A stretch of 64,000 nt of DNA from Siphonodentalium dalli (GCA_032622095.1 CP136066.1:172547164-172611163), one strand, 5' to 3'. Positions 24,115-36,035 are shown, counted from the first letter of the stretch. Program-made: numbers and translations. The notes: generated by a model not told the origin, from the sequence alone.

Positions 24115-24683
24115 GAAACATACGTTACTGTCGCCGAGCCAATATTCTACGAAGAATCGCTCACAAAAGGTATAATGTCGGACGACCGAGGCCAGTATTC
24201 CTGTTGGATCTGAGCGAGTATTTGTTGTCTTCGTTGTACGTCATTAAGACCATTTGCGATCATGACCAAGAAAAATATAACACCAGAAGCAGCTGTCGCC
24301 AGATCCGTGTAACATACGTTACCGAATATAAAAATGATTCCACACGAATACTATTTGGTTTATAACATGCATAAAACGCACTAATTGTTAGCTGTCCATC
24401 GACTTTATACGAACGATATATGAGTTTCTCGAAATGCATAAGCGAGGATGCACTGGAACGTCTGAATGTCGCCGAATATGATGGTTTGTTTTAAGCCTGT
24501 AACATACGTTACCATACGTTTTGAATATCTCACTGAGGTCGAGTGAGATTAGTTATTTGTTATAGATGGCTGCCTTCTATCTGATCGGAAAAATATCAAA
24601 ATTTCGTTCTAAAACAGTATGTAACTGGTGTTAGCCTCTGCTACATATGTGGATGTAATGTATGTTACTGTAACATACGTTAC
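24115..24683. promoter_or_regulatory. GTAAC-N4-GTTAC motifs, left cluster of J2
   Basis: Copies at 24,115-24,128 (degenerate start), 24,309-24,322, 24,499-24,512, 24,655-24,668 and 24,670-24,683. The last two are in opposite orientation with one base between them. Order and spacing mirror J1. Confidence 0.6.
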
Positions 24684-26009
24684 CGGCTAAAATAAAAAAA
24701 AAAATTAAACCAAGATATCTCACTGTATGGTAATAATAACGCGAGTTTAGAACACCGGTGATCAAAATATGTGGGTAACTGTCTGCTATTATGATAATTA
24801 ATGAGATTATGATGAATCGTGTGCGATACACGTGATTCTTTGAAAATATCCCCTTTAATTATCGCGATGTGTAGGGATCTTTACATTTCCGTGAACATAT
24901 TGAGCCGCTCTTACTAGAAAATACGAATGGGATATAATTGCTGTTTTGTAATGTCTGCAAAGCAAAATATCAGGTTGCTAACCAATAAAGGTTTTCGTGG
25001 GACGTACGATTAAAGTTAAACAATATATTCCATAATTATGTTGAATTTTAAACTCCACTGAGAATGCGCCAGGTGACCATGTGATCTGAGTAATCACCCT
25101 TGTTCAACTATAACTTTGACTTCCATTATTATGAACATTACCCCCTATATAAAACTGTCTTCAATATATAATGGTTCTGATAATTTAAAGCCGATAATTA
25201 TATATGTCTTCAGTAAATACACGGACCACTCACTGGCACTAACTGAAATTATATGCATGACTCATGTCATGATCGAAGTTAACGGGCATAATTTGGAGAT
25301 GCATACATGTAAAGGCACCAGGCTGGGAATAATAATATGGAAGGGCAAATTGGCCATGGGCATTTGTGGTAACCATCAATATGTTACCAGTGACTTCACT
25401 CAATCGAAAATATATGTTTTGACATTTAAGTTTGGTATAATATTTAAAAAAATATCAGCTGCAATATGTTTGGTTTGCATACTGTATATACTATTCGCAA
25501 ACATCGAAATGGACGGATGTCTAGATTTCTAATTGCTTACTGTAGATATGTGGCAACAACAAAAGTGTCTGCTCGCCATTCTTCTCTACATATATATAAC
25601 TAATGTGATATCCCATCGCAGATATCATGTACCTGGAAACCCGACAGCCACCGTCGAAAACGAACCATTGAAAACGTTACTTTAATCATTGACAAGCACA
25701 TCATTATTCCGCTGTACTGTCGGTCATAGGCATAACTATACTTGGCAGTATACGTAAGCCATGCACGTGTTTAAAACACGAGGCCGTGTAACTGTATGCA
25801 TGCAGGTCAGGCATAGGGTAGCACTCAATTCGCACTCAATATACCAGTGCAATCATTCTCGATAGCAATATATACAGGATTTCCTACAGAGATATGATAC
25901 AGTGCTAATCTTAATACAAATGAATTTATATGCTGCATTTGTCGACGTTGGCCATAAAACTGAATATGTTATTTGCTTCTGGTATTGTATTATAGTGATG
26001 TTTCAGTTC

Positions 26010-26414
26010 GTAACATACGTTACCATGGTATGTGTGTGACGGCAGCTTAATTTTGGAAGAAGAATCCGCGAATAAATCGATTTCTCATTGTTACTTGAAA
26101 GAATGAATCTTCGAATATACCGTGGAAGAAAACATTTGGCACAAATCATACATATGATCAAATGAAAGGAAACGAATTATGAAGAAATAAAATAGGCTAC
26201 GTAATTATTAGAAAATGTATGCAATTATTACTTTGTATAGCGTTTTGATCCTAACCATGTGTAACCGTGTATGCTTGTCACTTAATTATGTTTTGATTTT
26301 CTGGCTGCTGCCCATCTTACAAAATTGTTATGAGGGAAATGTGATACCATTAAATGGTTCAATATCGATGTAAACCACCCCAACCGATGTGTGTTCACCG
26401 GTAACGTATGTTAC
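26010..26414. promoter_or_regulatory. GTAAC-N4-GTTAC motifs, right pair of J2
   Basis: GTAACATACGTTAC at 26,010-26,023 and GTAACGTATGTTAC at 26,401-26,414, matching 1651 and 1261 of J1. Confidence 0.55.
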
Positions 26415-26615
26415 AATATGGAAAACACACGATTTTTCATCCATACTTACCAGGTACCATAGCAATGTACTCGAAAGAGCAATGATGCCAATATTACACA
26501 TTTAGTTTCAGCATAACTCTTGTCTGCATAAACGAACAATATTGAACGATACTGTTGATTTTGAATTTTCTCGATTTTCGTTCCTCAAAGCACCGATTTG
26601 GTGAGAATGGACCAT

Positions 26616-26710
26616 AAACCCACATGGGACAAACTGGGTACTCAAAGCACATTTTTGTAAAGCTGAGTACCGGCCAGCACACCAAAATGTGGAGACAATG
26701 ACACTCTGTG
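26616..26710 (-). repeat. Fragment of foldback family K
   Basis: 'gggtactcaaagcacatttttgtaaagctgagtacc' and 'ccaaaatgtggagacaatgac' match one arm of the element at 56,068-56,332. J2 inserted next to or into this fragment. Confidence 0.55.
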
Positions 26711-26826
26711 ATGGAACAGAAATGCTATAGGACGATAGGAAGTTACTGAAAATATATATAATCGCGAAACAAATCACTTGTGCGATGCGATGACTCAGTG
26801 CAACACCATGCGTGTGAATTACTTCG

Positions 26827-27259
26827 TTAAAGCCACTTGGCGGTTTGCGCTCCAAAGTACACCTAATAATATTTAATTTTTATTTTGTTTCAGGTATTGA
26901 AATAGGTCGATAAATACTTAAACTACCTTTATACGAGTATATATCCCAGAAAGACGCATTGGAGTCATAAAAAATACATCGTTTAACACGATGTTTAGGT
27001 CCCAAAAAAGAAAAAAACAACCATTTGCACTGGATGGCACAGAAAAGAGCGTTCAGTCGTTTTAGTCTACTCCCGATATGATAGAAATAAAGAGAGTTTA
27101 TTTCACTTCTGCGCGAAAAATTGAAAACTGCTGCAAAATGTTGTGGCCACAGGGGGGGGGGGTCGGGCCCGTATGCCGGGGTAGGTGGGTGGTCGATGGA
27201 ACCAACAAACAATTTTTTCTGCAAGTGTTTTGACTGTTTATGCAATGAGTTTGGCTTAA
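26827..27259. mobile_element. TTAA MITE, family C copy 1
   Basis: Begins TTAAAGCCACTTGGCGG and ends ...GTTTGGCTTAA, with degenerate TIRs. The interior ('aggtcgataaatacttaaac', 'agacgcattggagtcat', 'cagaaaagagcgtt') matches 54,412-54,851 and, inverted, 34,190-35,028. A run of G lies near 27,152-27,162. Confidence 0.65.
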
Positions 27260-27770
27260 AACACCTTAGAATAAGAGAAATAATGTAATTCTAACTGCTA
27301 AACTGATTGCAGGCAGTTATCGTGTTGTATTTTGTTGCAAATTTTGAAATCCAAGATGGCCGCTGGCTGCCATTTTTTTTTGGCCGAATGACCCCAAAAT
27401 GACTCGTTTCTATTTACATGTCAATGTTAACATCCATGACAAATAGTATGCACATAAATTCATATACAGTGAATTCACCCCCTCCCCCGCAAATCTATGT
27501 TTTAGTGTTAAAAGGGAGGTGGGTGTCCAAATTTTTTGGGTCGAAAGGTAAAAATCAGCATACGTGCCTGATTTTTTTTCCCGACCCCCCCCCCCCGGTG
27601 GCTATGGAAAGTATGAATCCGGTATAAATATTCGGTGTATTTGTCGACCTGTCTTATGCCTCCTTCTGTGTATACGTAGACATAATTTGGAGCCATGTCA
27701 GTTTAAGTTGATCTGGTAAGGTTTGCAACAATTTGTACTCTTTAAGAGTAGAACTCCTATACTTTCTACA
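27260..27770. other. Repeat fragment of the 155-bp family and C-tract region
   Basis: 27,330-27,450 is an inverted single unit of the 155-bp repeat ('atccaagatggccgctggc', 'accccaaaatgactcg'). The rest has C/G homopolymers (27,587-27,598) and no supported gene. Confidence 0.5.
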
Positions 27771-28851
27771 CAGTGACGTGGCTAGAGGGTCTCCGTTGGG
27801 AGGGGTGTACACCTTGGAGAATTCCAACTGCACCCCCTTCAATCAGACCAAATACAAGTTTTGCATAATTCCATTTCCCCTTGCACCTCAGTCTCAGTGC
27901 TCAGGCCTAATAGACTATATATTCACAAACCATGGTTCTATGTACCCGGTATGAGAACGTTCAGATATTTATTTGAACCTGAAAATTGCATAAATCCTAA
28001 CATCTAGTGGTCTAACTTCAGACCAATGCACAAGGCTACGGACAAGAGACCAGGACACACCGGAACGACCAAGTTTGTTCGGCCTGATGTGAGAAAAATT
28101 AAACTAAACAAGAAAATCGCAAAATCCTAGCATCTAGACTTGCCTCAAGCTTTCCTCTGTTGGAAATTTCAAACCCCATACTCTCCCTTGGGTTGGAAAT
28201 TCTCCAACTGATGACCATTTCAGTCCAAATTTTGACCAAAAATATTGTTTTCTTAAACTAATTAGCAGTTTTTATTGGTCACGCGGGGAGGGACCATGAC
28301 ACACCGGGCGGACCATGGTTCGGCACGGTGTGCGAAAATGTTTAAAACTGAATAATAAAATCGCGAAATCCTAGCATCTAGACTAGCCTCAAGCCTTCCA
28401 AGAGTTGGACATTTCTAACCTGACATCCCCACTTAGATTGGAAAATTTCCAACTGATGACAATTCCAATGACATTGTTGACCAAACTGAGAACAATATTC
28501 TTTTCTTAAATTAACTAGCCGTTTTTAACTGGCCATGGGGAGGGACGTACGGGACACAAGCTTTCCAAGTGTTGGAAATTTCCAACCTTAGTTAGTAAAA
28601 TTTCCAGCTGATGGCCATTTCAGTCCAAAATTTTGACCAAAAGTAGGAAAATATGCAAATATTGGTCCAAAAACAATAAATTCCCCCAATATATTGTTTG
28701 AAAATCAAACTACAAGAATATTTTCAACCTGTTGTTGGTGAGAAATTTACAACTGATGTTGTGTCAGGTATGAATTTCCAACTGTCGAAAATATTTACCA
28801 AAGCTGAGGGTGAAACCCCCCCCCCCCCAAAACCCTGTCATCACGTCCCTG
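27771..28851. mobile_element. Non-autonomous hAT element with internal repeats (1081 bp)
   Basis: Left end CAGTGACGTGGCTAGAGGGT and right-end reverse complement CAGGGACGTGATGACAGGGT form the TIRs. The perfect 8-bp duplication TTTCTACA flanks them (27,763-27,770 and 28,852-28,859). Inside, tandem units of about 130-245 bp repeat 'atcctagcatctagac', 'tggaaatttcaa' and 'catttcagtccaa' between 27,985 and 28,760. No transposase frame is present. Confidence 0.88.
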
Positions 28852-28859
28852 TTTCTACA

Positions 28860-30366
28860 GTGCAAGAGACGCGACTTTGCGTTATGGGCGTATTTGCCAA
28901 TTTCGACCTCGACTGATATGTGACTGGCTTGTAAAGACGAAATATACTCGACCTAACGACGTCTCTGTTTGACGAAGACGGAAAAAAACTCGGTCTAAAT
29001 GCCATCACTTGTTCAACAAAGCATTTACCCGAATAAATTATTCAGGAGTACAGTAATAGTCTGGGGGATTTACAAATATAACACAACACGAAAAACAATC
29101 AATCAATTGTAAGTAATTAGACTACAAACATGGGTGTATCGAACCGTCGGGGACAGCGAGTGATATCGAGCTAGAGGTATAGGATGTTTCGTTTATTCCT
29201 TGAAAACTGGTCCAGCTACATGAATAATGTTGGTGATTTTAACTGCCTTAGCGATATGACGTTCAAAATTTGGGCAGCGCGATGGACGAAAAACTGTTTA
29301 CAATTTAAACACTATTTTTCCAAAACTCCATGCAGCGCCCTCTCCGTTATCACTGCGATATATAGATCACTGTCACAAGGATGGTACTTTGCGGACCGAC
29401 TCAGGTAGATCTATTTTTACGTATCGTCGGAACTATATTTAGTCACCTATTATCTTATTTTGACCATGCACCACAAGTTTGCAATAATGGTAATTATTTC
29501 GGTATTGATAAGAACAATATGAACTGAGCAAAACATAGACAATTTTCATCCTAAAACATAAGAACTAAGATCAAGTCAGATATATTTTCCCAAATGTCTT
29601 TGTGGTAGTAGTATCGCAGCGGAGCGGTGGGAGATAACTCTGCATGGAGTCTGTATTTTTACCCCAAACGTGGTTTCCGCTTATCTGATAAGAATTTCAC
29701 GAATTATTTTACTCAGTTGAAGGTACAGAATTTAGATATGTGGAAACACGGGGTCAGCATGAGTGTTCATTGCTTCAAATGTGCTTGATTTGGTGAGCGC
29801 GCACAAATTACTCGAGTCAAATGGATTGTTTTTTTTGTTTGTTTTTTGTTTTTTAATTTCTAACCTAAAATCGATCATTTTACCACCAGCTTGGGGTCGC
29901 TGCAGCACCACCTATTTTTCATTGCATGCGAATCGTCACCAAATTGCTTACACGCATCTAAATCAATAAAGTTGATTCTTGGATTTGTGCGTTGGAGTCG
30001 CAATATCTTACAAGATAACAATATAAACTCTACCACGGGATTTTTTAATCTGTATATGTACGTGCACGATTGTCAGTTGGGAAATCCAAAATGATTTTGT
30101 TAGGCTCATGTAGAGAAATTGAAATGATATTATCTGCAAAGAACATCAAAATGAGAAATGCGTACTCTTAGTGGTTCAGAAATAAAACCATTTAGTTCTT
30201 AAATGAAGTCTATAACTCAATTAGAGGTCTTTATGAAGAAACCAATACAGGAGATTGCCATTTTAAGTATATAGAAGGGCCCTGAAGGAAACCACCTGCA
30301 ACTAGAATGCGCACCAAGAATATCTTAAATTAAATATTCTAGAAAGAAATTATTCACAACACAATG
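28860..30366. other. No gene recognised
   Basis: About 1.5 kb without a recognised repeat. ORFs of 60-75 codons (29,184-29,408, 29,763-29,969, 29,891-30,094) show no domain. It could contain undetected short exons. Confidence 0.35.
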
Positions 30367-30578
30367 AGCCTGTTCTCCCGAAAACCCGCACATTATCTGC
30401 TTATGATAGAACTTGCTTTAGGTAGTTAATCTGCTTAGATTCGCCTCATTTTAAGTCGATAACGTGATGAAAATAGAGCGTTTTAGACACATCGACTCAT
30501 CAGGAGGCGATTATAAGCAGATTATGTGCGGACATTGACACAAAGAACCCAACTCACGACTTTTCAGGTGTTTTCATT
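30367..30578 (+). mobile_element. MITE family D copy 1, 5' part
   Basis: 'gcctgttctcccgaaaaccc' starts a family also at 41,805, 55,608-55,935 (inverted) and 61,195. It contains the hairpin pair 'ctgcttagattcgcctcat' / 'gaggcgattataagcag'. It is interrupted at 30,579 by element Z1 and resumes at 33,357. Confidence 0.75.
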
Positions 30579-31019
30579 GGCCGGATTCGTCATCTCCAGT
30601 TTAAACCTCCGAGTTTAAAACTGGTTTAAACCTACATTGGCGGTCCAGCCAAACCTGGTCTAAGGGGGCGTTTTTGTCGTTCAGTTGCCAGCTAATTGAC
30701 AACTCGATTCGGTGATATGATTATGCAAGCAAATTACCCTGTATACCAATCGGACCAAAAGATAGTCCGATATAATTGTTATTGACAAGTCATAAATTAT
30801 CGTGACCGCGTGCACGCTCAATGGATTTATTCATTGATAAACAAGTATCGCTCATTGACTATTAATCCGATCTCATTCTGTGTTTAAACAATTTAACAAA
30901 GGGCATGTCTCTCAACCCGAGAATCACGCTCTGTTTATCACTTTCATTGTAATAGATTTCTGCAAGATGCTTCACCCGTAAAGACAAAATTTTGTGTATT
31001 TACATGTATATCTGTATAT

Positions 31020-31310
31020 ATTAAATGGTATATGAACTGTCTATCTGTATGTCCGTTTGTCTGTTCCGAACTGTTCTACAATACCACTGGACCCATTTCA
31101 ATTAAATTAGGTGTGGTGATTCGTGTGGTATAACTACGTTAGATTTAAAAAAAATTGATTTAAAAATAAGAGAAATATAATTTAAAAAAAATGAAAATTG
31201 TGTTAAATTGAGTGAGGAGTTGAATCTAAAAAGAAACAACATTTATAATTTAAATTAACATTTGTTTGTTTTAAATTTAATTAAAGTTTTGTTTAAATTA
31301 AATTGTTCAA
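31020..31310. repeat. CTGT-containing and AT-rich low-complexity segment in Z1
   Basis: 'gaactgtctatctgtatgtccgtttgtctgttcc' is followed by a stretch built of TTTAAA/AATT words. It resembles the 5' part of the Helitron-like repeats and is absent from Z2, so it may be a small nested insertion in Z1. Confidence 0.45.
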
Positions 31311-32098
31311 ATGATCAAAATGTGCGCAAAGCCCCTCTGGCGCTGAATAAAGTCTCCATAATCGAGTCAATCCTGTACCAAGAGGCCAGTCAAGTAAAGG
31401 CACTTTGCTTATGAGTGCACACCACAAGCGGCATCTGAACTGTTGGAAGTGGGCAACAGCTTTTAATAAAGAAATATATTACATGCGTTGATTTTTTTTC
31501 AATGTCATAAATTTCCCGTCATGCAGAAAATCAAAAAGGTTCCCAGGTTTTAAACTGGTATAATATTATGGGAATTTATGGGCGTAGCTAGAGTAGAGCT
31601 TTGTGGCATGATCTACATCAAAATAAGTTATCAAATTTGACTCATATAGCAATATAAGTTTAGGATTGCAAACTATGTGCATAGCATAATCTGGTCATGC
31701 AGTAGCATCGTTTTTGGTGTCAAAATTGAAACGTTGAACCCTACAAATGAATTCGTAGAAAACACCAGTATTTGTGATTGCCACAAGCCAAAAAAAAAAC
31801 CACAAGATAGTTGTAAAAATCATATATTTAGGAACATGTCCATATCTGAGCAAAGCTCGCGTGCGAATAAATCAACTGTGACATGATAACACCAGTCGGC
31901 AGTCGCCACTTAGACACGCCCTCACTCGAGATTATTTACAGCTCCACCCTTGACTGATTGTTTGACAATTCTAAACCGCGATGAAGAAAAGTTGCTGGTT
32001 TAAGCTTATTTGTAATACGACCCTGCCTAACTATGCTTAAAAGCCATGTCCTGATTGGCCAGTGGTCCGAGTTACCATGGCTATCTCGTTCCAGTTTT

Positions 32099-32131
32099 GT
32101 GGTACAATTCTACTTTTTCCAATTGTACCAC
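32099..32131. repeat. Small hairpin in Z1
   Basis: GTGGTACAATT and AATTGTACCAC are separated by 11 bases. Confidence 0.75.
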
Positions 32132-32903
32132 GAAAAAAATCGGTTTATTCAGATCGCCGCACGCGACTTTTCCCGTCTTTTCTAACTCCGCGCAAACGGG
32201 GCATCAACGGAGTACACCCGCACCGTAACCCTTTGAATTTTGCTACATCTTGTCAATCTTGCGAATTTTCTAGCGATTTGTCGCTTGAAACCAGTTTGGT
32301 TGCCAATGAATATGGTCCAAATGATGTTATGGTATATTGATATATGTTACGACCAAAGAAAGTTACTTAATAAGTATATTAAATGACAAAATAAATCCAT
32401 GCATGGGGCCGGGCTGTGCATTCGTCGATTCGAATCTCGATCATATTCGATATTTCGGAATCAAGTTGAAAATGAAAGCGTTTGTTCACCAGTACAGAAG
32501 GGGAATAAGATTAGTTTAGTAAACTAGATCATTTAGATCACTTTGTGTAAGGAAATTGGTCCATAGTCGATTATCATATATTCATGTTGTCCCAACAACG
32601 TTCAAAACAGAAATGACCGCAATCGTATGTCCTGTACAATTTAAATGAAACGCACGGGCGCCGCTGAAAACACATCGTTTTTTAGCCAATCACAACGATT
32701 ATTTCTAGAAGAGGTGCCTCGAAAAGTCAACGGGGGAATTTCATAACAAGACAAGACATTACTAGAGTACTCCATGCAAAGAAATCGAGTACGCCCAATA
32801 CGAATTACACCACGAAATGTTTTCTCACCTGAGACCGAAAAAGCGCAGTATTTCGTTGACTATTCAGTCGAATTGTGACCATAAACTTTCAGTCGTATTA
32901 CAA

Positions 32904-32999
32904 AAGAAATAAATACACGGTGTATCGGTGTGTATGGTCAATCAGTTTTTTGTGGTACAACTTGACCATACACACCTCTACACCGTGTATTTATTTCTT
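32904..32999. repeat. Strong 96-bp hairpin in Z1
   Basis: Left arm AAGAAATAAATACACGGTGT... pairs with ...ACACCGTGTATTTATTTCTT. The arms are about 38 bp with very few mismatches and the loop is about 20 bp. It lies in the 1-kb segment present in Z1 but missing from Z2. Confidence 0.88.
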
Positions 33000-33356
33000 A
33001 AAAAACGCAAAAACAATATTGAAATTGACAATAACTTATCCCCATAAGCTTTATGTGTGTGACAGCTTCTCGCTTATAAATTTACAATCAAAATATGACC
33101 GCTGTCGTAATTATTGATTTCCGCAATCAATAAAACGAGGCGGTCCGCATTAGGAAAGTACGTTTAATTATATCGACGATACAGAGGCACTACTGCTAAA
33201 CCACTGGTCTGGCTGGACCTGGTTTAAACCAGAGATGACGAATGCGTAACTTAGACCTACGGTCTCGGGTTTAAACCACGGAGTTTGCCGACTCACGGCG
33301 GTTTAAACCTAGAGGTTTACTTAGACCAGGTTTAAACCTGAGATGACGATCCGGCC

Positions 33357-33490
33357 ATTGTGTCCCGCGCCATAAAACGAAATAACGGATATGCGACCAT
33401 TATTTGATTATTTCATAATCCGATAATCACATTATGTACCTATTTAACATTATAGGTCGATTATATGCCTATTTGGACCAGGACATGTTG
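33357..33490 (+). mobile_element. MITE family D copy 1, 3' part
   Basis: 'gcgccataaaacgaaataacgg', 'aatcacattatgtacctattt' and 'ataggtcgattat' continue the element broken at 30,578. Confidence 0.75.
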
Positions 33491-34189
33491 CAGAGCAGGC
33501 GAAACTGTCTATTCGTAAGAGGCGTTTTTTTCCCACGCAGAGAGTAACACGATTCTTGTAATTGGTCAAGTGTCTGTTTCTTACCGCGGCGCTCGCAACA
33601 AACCATAACATCACACAGCGGATTGTTCTGTTCATCCTCTCTGACCACCCATTACACTCTCGACTATATGAGTTGTTCTCGTTTTCTTATCTCGAGATGT
33701 GGGCAATTTCCTTCAGTATTTTGTATTCGTACTTCTTTACATAGCTTTGGGAAGGTAACATGCAGAGGCAGATTCCAATCGGGCGACGACTTCATTCAAA
33801 ATCTTCTCACCGCAGGTTATTGCTGACTAGTATATTTCACAGGTATAATATAAAGATATAGATACATTTATTGACAGATATGCCCACTCGAGGCCGATGT
33901 CAAAACAGTTACATGTACATAAATAAAATGTGATTATAAGTATAGTAACCCTAAATATATTAATGTTCAATGTTGGTGATTCACACCGTTTATGTAGAAA
34001 GAGTTGGACCATGTTGTGGATGATATTACATGTTTGGTTTCACCATGACCACTAAGTAAAACATAAGTAACCAGTGAAAAACATCATATATAGTGGTGCT
34101 TTTCTATCTTGATGTATAACGATTCCGTAAAATAAGTATATTGTGTATTTATCAACCTATTTGGAACCCAGCAAACTGGGCAAATGCTA
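33491..34189. other. No gene recognised
   Basis: Only short ORFs (60-67 codons on both strands) without motifs. No repeat was matched. Confidence 0.4.
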
Positions 34190-35028
34190 TTAAAACGGAC
34201 ATGGCTCATTTGAGCTTCGAAATTATGTCTACGTAATTATGATGATTATGATGATTATGTTGATGTTTATGAGGAAGATAATGATGACGACGATGGTGTT
34301 GACGATGATGACGATGAGGATAACTACGCTGATGATGATTGTTATGATGAAGATGATGATTATGGTGATGTTGATGAAGAAATAATGATAATGATGACGA
34401 CGATGATGATGCTGTTTATGATGGACGATGATGTTGACGATGAGAATTACTACGCTGATGATCATGGTGATGTTGATGAGAAAGATAATGATGATGACGA
34501 CGATGATGATGATGATGCTAAAGACTATGGTGATATATATGCTGGTGACCCTACAGCATTATTATATGTAAATAGTGCAAATTTGTTTGTCAACTCTAAC
34601 GCGTGTTAACTCACGGTTTAGTTCATTAAAGCATAATGTATAAGATAGGTTGACACATACACGAAATATTTATATACCGGCTTCATATGCTCTGAAAAAA
34701 TACTTTCCATGGTTTTCGATTTTTCGCACAGAAGTGAAATAAACGATATTTATGTCTCATATCAGAAACAGACTAACACGGCACGCTCTTTGCTGCTCCA
34801 CGCCGTGCATATGATGGCTGTCTTCTTCTTTTTTGGGACCCAAACATTGTGTTCAAAGTGCTATTTTTTATGACTTCAATGCGTCTTTCTGTGACATATT
34901 ATGCTCGTATAGAAAGGTAGTTCAAGAATTTATCGACCTAGTTATTTCGATAGCGGGACAAATTACAAAGCGAATATTAATTGGTGTATTTTGGAGTGCA
35001 AACCACCAATTGGCATTTATGTGAATTT
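34190..35028. mobile_element. TTAA MITE, family C copy 3, with expanded (GAT)n
   Basis: The left end TTAAAACGGACATGGCTC matches the right end of the copy at 54,412-54,851. The right end reads 'ttttggagtgcaaaccacc', the inverted family start. Internal 'gacttcaatgcgtctttctg' and 'tatcgacctagttattt' also match. The element is twice the usual size because of the (GAT)n expansion. Confidence 0.7.
34220..34530. repeat. (GAT)n microsatellite
   Basis: About 300 bp of imperfect GAT/GAC triplets inside MITE C3. It generates the Asp-rich plus-strand ORF 34,385-34,609 and the Ile-rich minus-strand ORF 34,229-34,465, neither a likely gene. Confidence 0.93.
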
Positions 35029-35226
35029 TGACGAGTATGGTTCGCTTTTAGAGAGACATTACATAATTAAGTCACATCGGATCTGCAGAGAACATTTAGG
35101 AAGATATTTTGAGGCAGGAAATGTCACGAAATGCAGTCTATTATGTAGATCAGATATGATAAACAATAATTAAGTATAAGTTACAGCCACTGTTTAGAAA
35201 TTTTAGATAAACTAACATGGCTGGCT

Positions 35227-35320
35227 TACACTTGGAACAAACGTCGAACTACCGACGACTCGAATTCAATTATTTGAATTCTAGTCGACAAAAGTGCGAC
35301 GTTTGTTTCAAATAAATGCG
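35227..35320. repeat. Left terminal inverted repeat of Harbinger element
   Basis: About 95 bp pairs with 40,402-40,496. The first 40 bp are nearly perfect. The middle has diverged and the inner 'gcgacgtttgtttca' box is conserved on both sides. Confidence 0.88.
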
Positions 35321-35351
35321 AGTAGACGCACTACCGACGAATAATGCGACA

Positions 35352-35455
35352 TTTGTGTCAAAAACCCCGTTAAAATCAATATCCCCACCTCTATACTTAT
35401 ACTATTGACAAGAAGTAGAGGTGTGGATTTTATTTTTAGGGGTTTTTGACACAAA
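35352..35455. repeat. ~100-bp hairpin inside the Harbinger 5' region
   Basis: 'tttgtgtcaaaaacccc' pairs with 'ggggtttttgacacaaa', and 'ccacctctatactta' with 'agaagtagaggtgtgg', around an 8-10 base centre. It may be a small nested palindromic MITE. Confidence 0.8.
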
Positions 35456-35538
35456 TTTTCAAATGTGGAACACTTGCAGTTACAGACCACCCGGCCCTCA
35501 CTACAGATCCTAGCATTTAAATAAAATTACAGTACTGT

Positions 35539-35730
35539 TTGTCCTTTCAGGGACGTGGCGAAGTGGTCCTGAGTGGAGGTGCCATCTTCAGAATGTCCAA
35601 AGGCACACCGTGCAGGGGTCCTAATTTTCGGAAAATAAAACTACGTGATAAATTCACCAAGTTGAAATTTGACTGTCACCCCCATCCCCATGAATATGGA
35701 TTTGGAATTGTACAACAGGGTTCTATTTAA
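35539..35730 (+). other. hAT-like terminus or doubtful small ORF
   Basis: 'cagggacgtggcgaagtgg' resembles the hAT ends at 27,771 and 28,851. It also happens to look like a splice acceptor ('tttgtcctttcag') in front of a 63-codon frame. I see no matching right end and no protein domain. A truncated hAT fragment is the likelier reading. Confidence 0.35.
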
Positions 35731-36035
35731 TTAAAAAGAAATTGCATAGCATTTTGCACACCATTTAGCGCATATTGTTTGTTTTGTTATGTACATGTTT
35801 AATTGGGGAGTGTTGGCGGTGGTGTAGGCCTACACATAGTCCGTGTTGATGTGACTCGAAATTATACATATTGAGTAATTACAAGTGTGCATCCTTCTAC
35901 GCAATTTCAAGAAGTATATTGCTATTGATATGATTTTAAAGCGGATTTGTTGTGTGATATATACCGATACTCATTATACTCATATAGATTCACTGAAGGG
36001 CTACAAACAAGTATACTCACAAAAGGTCTTACAGT

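Larger units (their letters stand above)
23935..26613. mobile_element. Non-autonomous TIR element J2 (2.68 kb)
   Basis: TIRs are GGTCCATTCTCAGCAAAACC and GGTCCATTCTCACCAAATCG, with an ATAA duplication at 23,931-23,934 and 26,614-26,617. It is collinear with J1 in inverted orientation but lacks J1's hAT insertion. The plus ORF 25,116-25,532 (138 codons) has no counterpart frame in J1 and no domain, so it is not claimed as a gene. The element sits in a fragment of foldback family K. Confidence 0.85.
30579..33356. mobile_element. TIR element Z1 with 3-bp duplication (2778 bp)
   Basis: Starts GGCCGGATTCGTCATCTC and ends GAGATGACGATCCGGCC. ATT is duplicated on both sides. The uninterrupted site in sister MITE copies (for example 'ttttcactgtggc' near 55,755 on the minus strand) confirms a 3-bp duplication. 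Both subterminal regions are filled with GGTTTAAACC palindromes, and the terminal 'agatgacgaat' is repeated internally. A shorter relative, Z2, is at 42,996-44,335 with AGC duplicated. ORFs of 69 and 92 codons (31,677 and 32,062) have no domain. The superfamily is uncertain: 3-bp duplications occur in Harbinger (normally TWA), some CACTA and Zator. Confidence 0.85.

Noticed and set aside
25116-25532. 138-codon ORF in J2
   Set aside because: The matching region of J1 does not keep the frame, and no domain is visible.
31020-31310. Fifth Helitron
   Set aside because: CTGT-like words are present but there is no hairpin or CTRR end; it is noted only as low-complexity sequence.
34229-34609. Asp-rich and Ile-rich ORFs on opposite strands
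   Set aside because: Translation of the (GAT)n microsatellite in a MITE.
35527-35730. Splice acceptor plus 63-codon exon in the Harbinger element
   Set aside because: The 'cag' also fits a hAT-like terminus (cagggacgtggc) and the peptide has no domain. Kept only as a doubtful feature.
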